Source: Clostridia bacterium (GTDB lineage: Bacteria; Bacillota; TC1; UBA5767). Taken from it: DNA of 64,000 bases. Of the stretch, positions 53,718 through 62,604 are shown piece after piece. The number at the start of each line of letters is the position of its first letter. Positions within the stretch are counted from its first letter, which is position 1. Under the pieces are notes generated by a model. That model saw nothing but the letters and a program-made list of their open reading frames with translations, made no database searches and was not told the DNA's origin. The DNA lies in assembly GCA_016887505.1 (NCBI GenBank), contig CP069393.1, forward strand, positions 124,001-188,000. The letters are read 5' to 3'. Position numbers and translations under genes: made by a program.

Positions 53718-54269
53718 TCATTTTCCTTTCCGGGCGGTTAAGAGCCGCTCCATCACATCATCTTGCGGATTCACACCGCTGTACTCGCCGGTGCAGTTTT
53801 CCTTTACGATCTGAAAAATCTCCATCCATAGGCGGTTTGTTTGGTTCATGTAGTTCTGACCCATCGCCACATAGGGGCTCTGAATTGCATTGCCTGTAGT
53901 GGGATGCTTTGCCAGAAAGCCGTATTCAGTGACGGCTTCCTCACACTGAATCCATCTGGCCACGCTCATGGCGTAGCGCTCTAAAAGCTGCGGAGCGACA
54001 AGCACTGCACAGCCGCGTTCGTTCAGCCAAGTCCAAGCGGATTTGTAAATCTCACTTGCGACGAGCGTCTTGCCGTCCTTTTGTATGGCTTCGAGCATTT
54101 TGTTTGGTTCAGGCATTTCAAGTCCTTTGAGATCTGCTGCATCTTGAAATTCCATCACAGTAAGTTTTCTGCCGCCGGGATTGCCCACGGCTATTTTGTC
54201 GGCTAAGGGCTTCTTTTTTGCGCCCGCGCCGATACGAGCACCGCCACGGTTGGTACCGTCTTTTGCCAA
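53718..54269 (-). CDS. Terminase small subunit, P27 family
   Basis: 183 residues starting at TTG 54269 with GAGGTGAT five bases upstream. NRGGARIGAGAKKKPLADKIAVGNPGGRKLTV and the late YVAMGQNYMNQTNRLWMEIFQIVKENC match P27 terminase small subunits, which recognise the packaging site. A longer frame from 54332 would have no ribosome binding site. The stop lies 1 base before metK start. Separated from TerL by about 4 kb of accessory genes. Confidence 0.88.
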   Translation of the reverse strand: MAKDGTNRGGARIGAGAKKKPLADKIAVGNPGGRKLTVMEFQDAADLKGLEMPEPNKMLEAIQKDGKTLVASEIYKSAWTWLNERGCAVLVAPQLLERYAMSVARWIQCEEAVTEYGFLAKHPTTGNAIQSPYVAMGQNYMNQTNRLWMEIFQIVKENCTGEYSGVNPQDDVMERLLTARKGK

Positions 54270-54377
54270 AAATATCACCTCACTTTGCAGGGCTGGGGCT
54301 ATTCCCTTGTTTGAAAGCGCGTTTTTCAACACGAAGCCCCACGCCGCTGTCCAGTTTGAAAAGTTTTAGAGATTTGA

Positions 54378-54734
54378 TTACCCCCACCGGTCACCACTCT
54401 CAGCAGTAATTCGGGAGTGACAGGATTTACAAAGAGCCATCAGATTACTCTTTTCATTGCCACCGCCTTTGGAGAGAGGAAGGATGTGGTGGACCTCTTC
54501 AGCAGGCATCAGCTTGCCTTGCTTCTCGCACTCCTCGCAAAGGGGATGCAACTTGATGTAGCGATCGCGGATGCGCTTCCAGCTTCTGCCGTAGCGTTTG
54601 TTGGACTTAGGGTCTCGCTCGTACTGGTTGTAATGTTTGTCCACGACCTTTTGATGCTCGGCGCAGTATTGCTCACGCTCAGCGAGCCGACCGCAGCCGG
54701 GGTAGGCGCAGGGACGCTTTGGTTTATATGGCAT
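54378..54734 (-). CDS. HNH endonuclease of the packaging module
   Basis: 118 residues. Zinc-type CAYPGCGRLAEREQYCAEH lies at the start, and the HNH core reads HHILPLSKGGGNEKSNLMALCKSCHSRI (HH..N..H). Related HNH proteins (HK97 gp74) are needed for terminase cutting at cos in HK97-like phages. It is immediately upstream of TerS in transcription, as in those phages. Confidence 0.92.
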   Translation of the reverse strand: MPYKPKRPCAYPGCGRLAEREQYCAEHQKVVDKHYNQYERDPKSNKRYGRSWKRIRDRYIKLHPLCEECEKQGKLMPAEEVHHILPLSKGGGNEKSNLMALCKSCHSRITAESGDRWG

Positions 54735-54841
54735 GGGTTCACCTCACTTTCGGGGCATAAGAAAAGCCCCACAGGATTTCTCCCGAGAGGCTTCGCCTTG
54801 ATGCTTTTCGCTACCTTAACATTAACATGATTGCACTTGGA

Positions 54842-55270
54842 CTAATAGTGACATACAGTGACATCTTCAGGAATTCTTACTTTGTTAAGCGCTGCATCAT
54901 GTAATCGGTAAAGATGGCGAAGGTTATACCCAAGCTCCACAGCAATTTCTGGCCAAGACTTATTGCTGATGTATCGCTTCTCCAGAATCGTTCGATATTC
55001 GTTGTATTCTACTTCACGGATAACAAGGTTGATCTCACGCTTAAGATCTACCAAGCTTTCAAGATCTCTGTTGATCTCGTCCTGAAGGTCAATGATTTTT
55101 AGAACGGTATCCGCCATCGGTGAGGTGCTTTTGCTGGGGTTGCGAGGCATACCGGTTATGGTGGTGGTACATCTCATTGCCAGCTCATTTAAGGATTCGA
55201 CCATTTCGAGTTTGCTGGCAATCCTCTGATCAAGGCGGTAAGCCTGTGATAAATACTCTTTAGCGGTCAT
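54842..55270 (-). CDS. Late-gene regulator with sigma-70 region 4-like HTH (DUF1492/ArpU-like)
   Basis: 142 residues from ATG 55270, with GGAGGTGCGAAGGA upstream. The N-terminal coiled/helical part (LSQAYRLDQRIASKLEMVESLNELA) is followed by a helical linker and the C-terminal YRTILEKRYISNKSWPEIAVELGYNLRHLYRLHDAALNKVR, an HTH of sigma region 4 type. In many Gram-positive phages this protein turns on the packaging/head genes. It lies just before that module, consistent with late activation. Confidence 0.85.
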   Translation of the reverse strand: MTAKEYLSQAYRLDQRIASKLEMVESLNELAMRCTTTITGMPRNPSKSTSPMADTVLKIIDLQDEINRDLESLVDLKREINLVIREVEYNEYRTILEKRYISNKSWPEIAVELGYNLRHLYRLHDAALNKVRIPEDVTVCHY

Positions 55271-55487
55271 TCCTTCGCACCTCCTCGTTAATTCTTCGAA
55301 TGAGGTACTCAGCATTCAGACTTGTGAGCTCACCAAACCAACCGGAACGGAAAAACCGCTCTAAGGATGCCACTTCAATTTGGTAGCCTTTGTTATCAGG
55401 ACGCTTCTTCGAATGAAGAAGCGAGGTTCGATAATCCTTGACTGCTTGCATAACAATGGCGTTTGCTAATTCTTGATAAGGGTCCAT
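55260..55487 (-). CDS. Small conserved phage protein
   Basis: 75 residues: LANAIVMQAVKDYRTSLLHSKKRPDN, IEVASLERFFRSGWFGELTSLNAEYLIRRINEEVRR. The RFF.S.WF..LT..N.EYLI..I.EE pattern recurs in Firmicute phages just before the late regulator. Start after GGAGGT. Overlaps the regulator by 11 bases. Function unknown. Confidence 0.75.
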   Translation of the reverse strand: MDPYQELANAIVMQAVKDYRTSLLHSKKRPDNKGYQIEVASLERFFRSGWFGELTSLNAEYLIRRINEEVRRNDR

Positions 55488-55545
55488 AATCTGTACCTCC
55501 GGATTTTTAGTTCTCTCGGATTGGCACGGATTGTCGTTGATTGTC

Positions 55546-56910
55546 TCAGGCTTGCAGATCGGCCTTTACAGCATCAATTAGGGCGGCTTGGGTGCTGTCC
55601 TTCTTGGATAACACCTTAAGAATCCGCTCATCGATGGTGTCTTTGGCCACAATGTGCTGCACCACAACCGTTTCAGAATTTTGTCCTTGTCGCCATAGGC
55701 GGGCGTTGGTCTGCTGATATAATTCCAGTGACCAGGTCAGCCCGAACCATACGATACAGGAACCTCCGCTTTGCAGGTTTAATCCATGACCGGCAGAGGC
55801 GGGGTGGATCAGTGCCACGGGTAGTTCGCCAGCATTCCACTTTCGGATACTAACTGCGCTGTCTAACTTGGAAAATGGGACATGAAGCTTTTGTAGGCGA
55901 TCCGTGATGCGGGCTAGGTCATGCTTGAACCAGTAGGCCACAAGAATCGGCTTGCCACCGGCGGCTTCGATGATATCTTCCAGTGCATCCAGCTTTCGGT
56001 CATGGATGGAGATGGTGTCGCCATCGTCGGTATAAATCGCACCATTAGCCAGCTGGCATAACTTGCCGGTGAGTGCAGCGGCGTTTGCAGCGGTGATGTC
56101 TCCGTCAGGGAGCTGTAAGACGAGGTCCTGCTTCAGCTCGTCGTAACGCTGGCGCTCCTCGTCAGAGAGGCGGACGGTATATTCGCTACTTACCAGTTCC
56201 GGCATTTTCAAAAGGTCGGTAGACTTCATGGAAATGGTTATGTCGGAGATCTTGTCATAGATGCGCTGTTCTGCTCCGGGTAGAGGCTTGTAGCTGAAGA
56301 TGACCTGTCCATTTCGCTTGTCTGGCTGGAAGTAGTCCAGTCGGTAGTGGCTGATGAACCGTCCGAGGCGAGCACCCATATCCAGAAGCCTGAACTCAGC
56401 CCACAAGTCCATGAGACCATTTGCGGAAGGGGTACCCGTGAGGCCGATGATGCGCTTGACCTTAGGTCGTACCTTCATCAGAGCCCGGAAGCGCTTAGCC
56501 TGATAATTCTTGAAGGAGGATAGCTCGTCCACCACAACAGTGTCGAAGTTGAATGGTAGCTTGCTTTCCTCAATGAGCCACTGGACATTTTCTCTGTTTA
56601 TGATGTAGATATCAGCCGGTTTGATAAGGGCCGCACGGCGCTCTGCTTCGGTGCCGACTGCAACGGAGCAGATGAGGTTCTGAAGATGATCCCACTTATC
56701 TGCTTCAGAAGGCCATGTATCCCGTGCCACTCGCAGTGGGGCAATCACCAGAATGCGGTGAGCTTCGAAGCTGTCAAACAACAGGTCGTTCAGAGCCGTC
56801 AGTGTGATGCTCGTTTTGCCAAGACCCATATCGAGTAGAACAGCAGAGATGGGATGCTCCTCGATATAGCGGGTGGCGTATTTCTGGTAATCATGTGGTT
56901 CGTATTTCAT
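55546..56910 (-). CDS. SNF2-family DNA helicase
   Basis: 454 residues from ATG 56910, after GGAGGG (the frame is open further up but without a start signal). YEPHDYQKYATRYI precedes LLDMGLGKTSITL (Walker A), VVDELSSFK (motif II, DE-x-x), IGLTGTPSANGLMDLWAE (III), and late LVAYWFKHD, ASAGHGLNLQSG and QTNARLWRQGQ (IV-VI). It probably remodels DNA in phage replication or recombination. It overlaps the VRR-NUC gene by 20 bases. Confidence 0.94.
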   Translation of the reverse strand: MKYEPHDYQKYATRYIEEHPISAVLLDMGLGKTSITLTALNDLLFDSFEAHRILVIAPLRVARDTWPSEADKWDHLQNLICSVAVGTEAERRAALIKPADIYIINRENVQWLIEESKLPFNFDTVVVDELSSFKNYQAKRFRALMKVRPKVKRIIGLTGTPSANGLMDLWAEFRLLDMGARLGRFISHYRLDYFQPDKRNGQVIFSYKPLPGAEQRIYDKISDITISMKSTDLLKMPELVSSEYTVRLSDEERQRYDELKQDLVLQLPDGDITAANAAALTGKLCQLANGAIYTDDGDTISIHDRKLDALEDIIEAAGGKPILVAYWFKHDLARITDRLQKLHVPFSKLDSAVSIRKWNAGELPVALIHPASAGHGLNLQSGGSCIVWFGLTWSLELYQQTNARLWRQGQNSETVVVQHIVAKDTIDERILKVLSKKDSTQAALIDAVKADLQA

Positions 56911-57172
56911 CAAGAAGCCCTCCAATCTGCCGCTCGTCATCAAGGACATAAACCTTGAAGCCAAGCCCACGTAGTAATTTGTGTCTTGCCAGCTGAAGCG
57001 GCCGAGGTTTTTGGCCGGGAGCCTTAACCTCCACGAAAGCCATATGACCACCCGGTAGAAGCACGATGCGGTCAGGCATCCCGTCAAATCCAGGACTCGT
57101 GAACTTCGGTGCGATGCCTCCGGCCGCTTTGACTGCTATAACCAGTTTTCTTTCGATTGTTTTTTCTCTCAT
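56891..57172 (-). CDS. VRR-NUC nuclease
   Basis: 93 residues from ATG 57172 (GGAGAG 7 bases upstream). Longer in-frame starts would run into the inverted repeat, so I reject them. Nuclease motif: PKFTSPGFDGMPDRIVLLPGGHMAFVEVKAPGQKP, i.e. P-D ... E-V-K of the PD-(D/E)XK VRR-NUC class. It sits with the SNF2 helicase, a common phage pair, and may process branched DNA. Confidence 0.92.
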   Translation of the reverse strand: MREKTIERKLVIAVKAAGGIAPKFTSPGFDGMPDRIVLLPGGHMAFVEVKAPGQKPRPLQLARHKLLRGLGFKVYVLDDERQIGGLLDEIRTT

Positions 57173-57201
57173 TTTCATTCTCTCCATCAGGATTTTTATG
57201 G

Positions 57202-57304
57202 ATGGGTTAACCTCGACGCATGTCATATATAGAACTTTTCTTAGAGTTATTTTTTTAGTCCTATAGAGACTTTTTGTATATGACCTTAATCGAGGTTAAC
57301 CCAT
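57202..57304. repeat. Long inverted repeat beside the primase gene
   Basis: The arms ATGGGTTAACCTCGA (57202-57216) and its exact complement (57290-57304) match for 15 bp. After five mismatches, GTCATATA pairs again. The ~45-base AT-rich centre contains near-palindromic AGTCCTATAGAGACT. Confidence 0.88.
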
Positions 57305-57310
57305 AGTCCA

Positions 57311-59584
57311 TCAACTCAAGAAATCCTCAAAATCTCCGTCATCGATTTTAAGCCTCAGTCCTGCAAAGAACCGCTTGTTTTTGACATTGATACGGCCATA
57401 ACCAGCAGCCTCCAGCGCAGAATAGAAGTCTGTAGTGCTGCGGATATACTCATTTGTGTCAATGCAGTAATTGCGATACGCCCTATAAAGGGAACTGGAG
57501 CTTTCACGAAAGCTTGCATCAAGCTCGCATTTCTCCTCAAGAAAATGGCCAAACCAGTCGTTTTGCGACCGGTACTCCGTTATGGCTTGCTGCACGCACT
57601 CAGGCACAGGAATTTTGTAATCCAGCGCAATGACCTTCTTGGCACCCTCGATCACCCATGCGAGAATGCTCTCGCCAGCGTTTTGATAGAGGTACTCGCC
57701 ATAGTTCTTGATGTCGCTGCTTCCCTCAATCTTGGCGTCGAAGGGTATAACAACCAATCTACGCCAGATACCGTCATCAGAAGCGCTGACCTTCGGCAGG
57801 TGGTTTGTATAAAGCACCAGCGTATGGCAGGGCGTGAAGCTGAACGGGTCCTTATATTTCTTTTCGGCGAACACATCGTCAGTGGAGCAGAGTTGCTTGA
57901 CCGTGGAGTCATTGAGCCGAGCGCCTTCCTGTATCTCAGCAGCGATAAGTAGACGCTTTCCCTTGACCTCGGCCATTTCCGGCTTAATGTTTCGGCGGCA
58001 TCCAACCGTCAGGGTATCTGCGGAGATATTGCCGCTATACAGACCGAGTACACGGGAGATGGCGTTCCAGAAGGTAGATTTACCGTTGCGTCCACCACCG
58101 TAGGCGATGATCAGGGCTTCAACATAGACTTTACCAATGGCGGCTAAGCCGCAGATCATTTGCACATAGTCGATAAGCTCCTGATTGCCGCAGAAGATAA
58201 GGTCCAAACTGTTCTGCCAGATCTGTTCACCTTTGGAACTGGGTGAAACTGCGGTCATTTTCGTGATGAAATCTTCAGGTGAATGCTCTCGGGCTCCGGT
58301 CATCCCTTTGCGTAGATCGTAGGTAGCAGCGGGTGTACAAAGAAGAAAGCAGTCAGCATCAAGGTCACGCGGCGAGATCTCCAGCATAGGACGGGACTCC
58401 TTTAGCGTCGCGGTGATATTCTTTGAATCTCGGCGACGGATGGCGAAGGACTGGTATGCTTTGGCTGAAAGAAATGCTTTGTAAGCCTCGAGCTGCGTGT
58501 CGTTCATGAGCGACTCAGCCTTTGCCTTTGAAGCATTTGCAAGGATTTCCTGCGCACCGTTTTCAGTCAGCAGTCTCATCGCTGACTGAAGATCCTTTGT
58601 AGCTTCCTCCAGCTGGCGGCGGGTCAGCTCATGAGCCACTGCCTGTGCGCCTGGTTCGCTTTCTTGCCAGTAATGGCTGGTGTAACGGATAAAATGGGTA
58701 GCCGGAGAATACCTTAGTTCCCCAGAGAAGTATTTCGCAAGCACCTCTGCCTGTCCTACATCAGAGAAATCTCCTGGCATATAGGACGTCGGGTCGTTGT
58801 AAACCTCCGGAGAAACATAGCCGTCCTGCTGCTGCACCTTTGAAAAGAAGCGCTGGGCGCTGTGCCAGATGGTCATGAGCTCAGCTTCCTCAAGCGGAGG
58901 TGAACATTTTACAGCTTCCTCTAAGAAACACTGAAAAGCGGCATCGCTGTCGCCATATTTTTTGATGACACGACCGGCAAAACGGGACATGGTGGCGTTG
59001 CGACTTCCTTCTGTTATGACTTGAGTGGAACGATAGCCACCTGCTATATCAGCATCGAACTCTTCACCTTCCAGAAACTCGCTCAAGTTCATGCTGCCGG
59101 TGTAGATTTCAACTTCCGGAGATGTCGTCCCGAAGAAGAAACGTGCTGCATCCAGTGCCTTGGTATCGAAGTACGGAAAGATGGCGTTGACCAGCTTCTT
59201 CATATCGCTGTAGCAAGCCGCGTTTGTAACGTGGTCAATGGGAAATAGTACGTGGAATTTGGGTCGAGCAGGCTTACCGTTTTTCTCGCGCATATTGTAG
59301 CGGCTATAATGAACTGCAAAAGTGACGCCGGGGAAGGTCTCCATGACGTCGGCGGGTAGCACCCAATCCTCTGGTTGCTCTGAGTGATCGTTGTCGCAGT
59401 CCACCGGTAGGCAATTGCTACCCACGTAGTTTTCACCATTCCGGTAACTGTTCCGGTATTCGGCGCACACATAGTCATGGCCAACAGCTGCGATCAGAGA
59501 ACTTGCGTCAGTGACCTCGACCTTGTGTGGATAGGAGCAGTTGCCGGGGTTGCCGATGAAGTCGGCGTGATAAAGAGTGAACAT
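57311..59584 (-). CDS. Phage primase-helicase (AEP primase, D5-like SF3 helicase)
   Basis: 757 residues. The N-terminal region has LPVDCDNDHSEQ (about 59-70, D-x-D metal site) and later RPKFHVLFPID (second half of the catalytic site), an archaeo-eukaryotic-type primase pattern. The middle is a D5_N domain. The helicase has GGGRNGKSTFWNAISRVLG (Walker A, about 495-510) and FTPCHTLVLYTNHLPK. It initiates phage DNA replication. A long inverted repeat lies directly after its stop. Confidence 0.9.
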   Translation of the reverse strand: MFTLYHADFIGNPGNCSYPHKVEVTDASSLIAAVGHDYVCAEYRNSYRNGENYVGSNCLPVDCDNDHSEQPEDWVLPADVMETFPGVTFAVHYSRYNMREKNGKPARPKFHVLFPIDHVTNAACYSDMKKLVNAIFPYFDTKALDAARFFFGTTSPEVEIYTGSMNLSEFLEGEEFDADIAGGYRSTQVITEGSRNATMSRFAGRVIKKYGDSDAAFQCFLEEAVKCSPPLEEAELMTIWHSAQRFFSKVQQQDGYVSPEVYNDPTSYMPGDFSDVGQAEVLAKYFSGELRYSPATHFIRYTSHYWQESEPGAQAVAHELTRRQLEEATKDLQSAMRLLTENGAQEILANASKAKAESLMNDTQLEAYKAFLSAKAYQSFAIRRRDSKNITATLKESRPMLEISPRDLDADCFLLCTPAATYDLRKGMTGAREHSPEDFITKMTAVSPSSKGEQIWQNSLDLIFCGNQELIDYVQMICGLAAIGKVYVEALIIAYGGGRNGKSTFWNAISRVLGLYSGNISADTLTVGCRRNIKPEMAEVKGKRLLIAAEIQEGARLNDSTVKQLCSTDDVFAEKKYKDPFSFTPCHTLVLYTNHLPKVSASDDGIWRRLVVIPFDAKIEGSSDIKNYGEYLYQNAGESILAWVIEGAKKVIALDYKIPVPECVQQAITEYRSQNDWFGHFLEEKCELDASFRESSSSLYRAYRNYCIDTNEYIRSTTDFYSALEAAGYGRINVKNKRFFAGLRLKIDDGDFEDFLS

Positions 59585-59907
59585 CAGTCGTTCACCTCCG
59601 TTGCGCCATCCTCCAGCACCTTGGTGATGAATTTGAGTGCCATGATGATTGTTTCAAGCTCGCAGTCACCACCAAGAGTCACCTCTATGCCATCTGTGCC
59701 ATAAGGTCCGATCAGATGCGCTTCAATGTCGGTTCCTCCCGCATTCTCGATGCGAAAGTAGGTACGACTGCCGTGACCTGAATCTCCTCCCTGATAGCCG
59801 TTGGTGCCAGCCTCGACTTCGAGAACATTTGCGCTGTATATGTCACGGCTAAAGGTCGTGATAGTGGTGCCGTCGATATTTCTTTCCTTTTCTGTGATAG
59901 CGTACAT
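59584..59907 (-). CDS. Conserved phage protein, unknown
   Basis: 107 residues: MYAITEKERNIDGTTITTFSRDIYSANVLEVEAGTNGYQGGDSGHGSRTYFRIENAGGTDIEA then a beta segment and a helical C-terminus (LETIIMALKFITKVLEDG). Starts after GAGGAGG. Its last base is the first base of the primase-helicase start codon. I recognise the layout from other phage replication modules but not a function. Confidence 0.7.
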   Translation of the reverse strand: MYAITEKERNIDGTTITTFSRDIYSANVLEVEAGTNGYQGGDSGHGSRTYFRIENAGGTDIEAHLIGPYGTDGIEVTLGGDCELETIIMALKFITKVLEDGATEVND

Positions 59908-59910
59908 GAT

Positions 59911-60330
59911 TTAAACCTCCTCGCAGTTTTCAGTAAAGTAGCGTAAGCGGTAGTTCTTCCACTTGGCTCTCTTGATTTCAGCCGACATACCAGCTGAGAT
60001 GGTGCTGCCGAACACCCAGACCTCTGTACATTTGCTCATGAGGGCGTTGCCGAAGAATAGCCCAAGCTGGCGTTCGGCAGGAATGTCGTCGTTCAAAAAC
60101 TGAGGAAACAGCAAATGCGGCGCAATGGGAATGAAGCCTTTGTCCACAGCGAATCGGCTGTAGCGCTGTGCAGCCTTTACGTTTCCTTCTACATCTCCAG
60201 AAAAGGGAGAGCAGATATAGACAATTGGCCTGAATGCCCGAAGCGCCTTTTCTTCTTTTTCGATAGCGGACAAGGCTTCATAGGCGGTTGGGTCGTAGTA
60301 ACCCTCGCTGTTTAATTTATTAATGCTCAT
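59911..60330 (-). CDS. DUF4406-like / nucleoside deoxyribosyltransferase-fold protein
   Basis: 139 residues from ATG 60330 with GGAGGT upstream. IVYICSPFSGDVEGNVKAAQRYSRFAVDKGFIPIAPHLLFPQFLNDDIPAERQLGLFFGNALMSKCTEVWVFGSTISAGMSAEI is the core of the DUF4406/DUF7768 group, which has a nucleoside 2-deoxyribosyltransferase-like fold. Substrate unknown; may act on nucleotides. It follows a repeated 48-nt element after the polymerase gene. Confidence 0.85.
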   Translation of the reverse strand: MSINKLNSEGYYDPTAYEALSAIEKEEKALRAFRPIVYICSPFSGDVEGNVKAAQRYSRFAVDKGFIPIAPHLLFPQFLNDDIPAERQLGLFFGNALMSKCTEVWVFGSTISAGMSAEIKRAKWKNYRLRYFTENCEEV

Positions 60331-60360
60331 TTTGACCTCCAATCCGGGCGGGCTTTTTGT

Positions 60361-60410
60361 CCACCTCTATTACCCAATGGAGGTCAAAAACGGGTTTGAA
60401 CGAAAAAAGC
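60361..60410. repeat. 48-nt dispersed phage repeat, copy B
   Basis: Nearly the same as 32923-32970 with shared TACCCAATGGAGGT and TTTGAACGAAAAA.GC. It begins directly at the polymerase stop codon and lies upstream of the DUF4406-like gene. The dyad CCTC/GAGG flanks the shared core. Confidence 0.75.
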
Positions 60411-62351
60411 TCAATCTTTTTTATAAAAATTTGTCTCGTAGCCATCGGCTCGGAGCAGTAGCCCCTTAGCCCAAGACGGCGTCCGGCCCATCTGCTCACA
60501 GACGGTTTTCAGAGAAATGCCCGGATCAGCTTCGATGACGATTTCGTCGTGGACGTGCATGACGATGGAGCAGTTCCGGAGTGTTTGCATGGCACTACAG
60601 AGGAGGTCACGGGCAGTTGCTTGTACGATGTTTTCCACGAACTTCGGCCCGTAGGAATCCAGCCGTTCCCACTTTTTAGTTGCGCCTACACCTTCGTAGG
60701 TGATGCACTGACCACCGAACTTGTTTTCGCCGATTCGCGGCTTCACATAAGCAAGCCGCCTACCGGAAGGAAGCGTAATGAAAAGCATCCCACTCTGGCA
60801 GGAGAAAGTGATCCCATGCGTCGAGTTGGTGCGTTTATACCGAACGGCCTCCATAGCGGCCTTGTCCACATCCCACCAGAACTTCACGATGTGCGGATTG
60901 GCTTGCCGCCACGCATCTACCAGCTGAGGGAGCTCGTCCTCTTCAAGTCCCATATCAAGAGCGCCCATTGCTTTGAGAGCACCTACAGAACCGCCATATC
61001 CGAGGGCGAGTTCAGCAATCTTGCCTTTTTGACGTAGGTGACCGTTGACGCCATGCTTTTCAACCGGCAGCTTGAACATCTGACTTGCAGAAGCGCAGTA
61101 GATATCGCCGCCCTTGGCAAACACATCCTGTCGCCACTGTTCCCTGGCCAGCCATGCGATCACACGGGCTTCGATGGCACTGAAGTCTGATACGATAAAC
61201 TTGGCACCTGATCTTGGGACGAAGGCAGTGCGGATAAGCTGAGACAGCGTGTCCGGCACATCCTCATAGAGCATTTCCACGGCATCAAAATCACCGAAGC
61301 GCACAAGGGCACGCGCTTCGGCCAAGTCCTCCAGATGGTTCTGAGGGAGGTTTTGCATTTGAATAAGCCTGCCTGCCCAGCGCCCGGTCCGATTGGCACC
61401 AAAAAATTGAAACATCCCACGGGCGCGACCATCGGCACAGACCGCATTCTCCATTGCCTGATACTTCCGAACCGATGACTTGGCAAGCTGCTGGCGGAGG
61501 GAGAGAACGTCTGCAAGATCCGGTGGTGCTGTTTTCAATAACTCGACGATAACCTTTTTCCCAAGCGTGTCGGTCTCCATGCCATTGTTGGCAAGCCATT
61601 GCTTCATCTGCTGTACGGAGTTCGGATTGTCCAGCTCCGTCAGATGCTTCATCGCGGTTGTGAGCTCCGAACGGGAGCGACCATCCATTGCGATAGCCTC
61701 TTGGACCAGTGTCATATCCAGCGCAACACCTCGGTCATTGATCTCCTGGTCGAGGTGGTACTCATCCCAGATGCTATCCGGCACCGGGAACTTGGCGAGC
61801 TTTTCTTGAATGGACATTTCCGTTTCAACATCTCGAGCGTTATATTTCTTAAACGCCGACCATTTATCGGGTGCGTGGTACGGGTAATTCCTGGTGCGCT
61901 GACCGTTGGCTTTCGTTGGAGCACAAGGCTGACAGAAAAATTTGATGAGGTCTTTACCTTCGGTGAGTTTCTGATTGTCCAGCTTAAGTACCGAGCCGAC
62001 GCCTTCCAGCGAAAGCGGCAAGCCCACTGTTGCTGCCCATACCATCGAGCATTTCCATGAGGCAGGGTTGATGTATTCGCCGGTAGGGAGCCCAAGAAAG
62101 CGAGACAGGCAGACCCGCTCAAAGTTTGCGTTAAATGCCCATTTGGTTACCGTTTCATTTGTGAGAGCGGCGATAACCTCACCAGGCAGTTTCTCACCGC
62201 TAACAAGGTCAACGACCTGGACATCACCGCCGTCAATGCTGTAGCTGAAAAGCAGTATCTCGAAATCGGGTGACTCGACATAGCAGTACACACCTGCTTT
62301 GGCGAGATTGGTGCTGCTATAGGTTTCAATATCTATTGAGAGTGTTTTCAT
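60411..62351 (-). CDS. DNA polymerase, family A with 3'-5' exonuclease
   Basis: 646 residues. Exonuclease motif I SIDIETYSS lies at the N-terminus, with WAFNANFERVCL and YNARDVETEMSI following. Polymerase motifs: ISDFSAIEARVIAWLAREQW (A), RQKGKIAELALGYGGSVGALKAMG (B), and VMHVHDEIVIEAD (C, HDE). It replicates phage DNA. The ATG follows AAAGGATGG. It is preceded by a hairpin and a small membrane-protein gene. Confidence 0.96.
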   Translation of the reverse strand: MKTLSIDIETYSSTNLAKAGVYCYVESPDFEILLFSYSIDGGDVQVVDLVSGEKLPGEVIAALTNETVTKWAFNANFERVCLSRFLGLPTGEYINPASWKCSMVWAATVGLPLSLEGVGSVLKLDNQKLTEGKDLIKFFCQPCAPTKANGQRTRNYPYHAPDKWSAFKKYNARDVETEMSIQEKLAKFPVPDSIWDEYHLDQEINDRGVALDMTLVQEAIAMDGRSRSELTTAMKHLTELDNPNSVQQMKQWLANNGMETDTLGKKVIVELLKTAPPDLADVLSLRQQLAKSSVRKYQAMENAVCADGRARGMFQFFGANRTGRWAGRLIQMQNLPQNHLEDLAEARALVRFGDFDAVEMLYEDVPDTLSQLIRTAFVPRSGAKFIVSDFSAIEARVIAWLAREQWRQDVFAKGGDIYCASASQMFKLPVEKHGVNGHLRQKGKIAELALGYGGSVGALKAMGALDMGLEEDELPQLVDAWRQANPHIVKFWWDVDKAAMEAVRYKRTNSTHGITFSCQSGMLFITLPSGRRLAYVKPRIGENKFGGQCITYEGVGATKKWERLDSYGPKFVENIVQATARDLLCSAMQTLRNCSIVMHVHDEIVIEADPGISLKTVCEQMGRTPSWAKGLLLRADGYETNFYKKD

Positions 62352-62374
62352 AGTTGGCCATCCTTTTATAAGGA

Positions 62375-62403
62375 ACGGCGGTAAAGAAGTTCTCTACCGC
62401 CGT
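62375..62403. other. Hairpin in the gap before the polymerase gene
   Basis: ACGGCGGTA and TACCGCCGT form a 9-bp stem with a 11-base loop between the small gene and the polymerase ribosome binding site. The tail lacks a U-tract, so it may modulate mRNA stability rather than end transcription. Confidence 0.55.
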
Positions 62404-62413
62404 CCACAGATTT

Positions 62414-62587
62414 TTACTTGAAGTCCCGCATCCGTTTTTCGTGATACTCTTTATCACGAGCTTCGCGTTCTTCGTCGCGTCTTGCCCTCTTGCGATCGCC
62501 TCGAATGCTCTGGATCATTGAGATCAGGAACGTGACACAGAGAGCTGAGTACAATCCCAAAAGGATGTTTAACAAAATCGTTGTCAT
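62414..62587 (-). CDS. Small membrane protein of the replication module
   Basis: 57 residues: one hydrophobic segment (LLNILLGLYSALCVTFLISMIQSI, about 5-28) followed by a charged tail (RGDRKRARRDEEREARDKEYHEKRMRDFK) that would be cytoplasmic. AAGGAAGG lies upstream of the ATG at 62587. The gene is under 60 codons and is easy to miss. Related short genes sit next to polA in other phages; function unknown. Confidence 0.7.
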   Translation of the reverse strand: MTTILLNILLGLYSALCVTFLISMIQSIRGDRKRARRDEEREARDKEYHEKRMRDFK

Positions 62588-62604
62588 TGGTTTACCGTCC
62601 TTCC

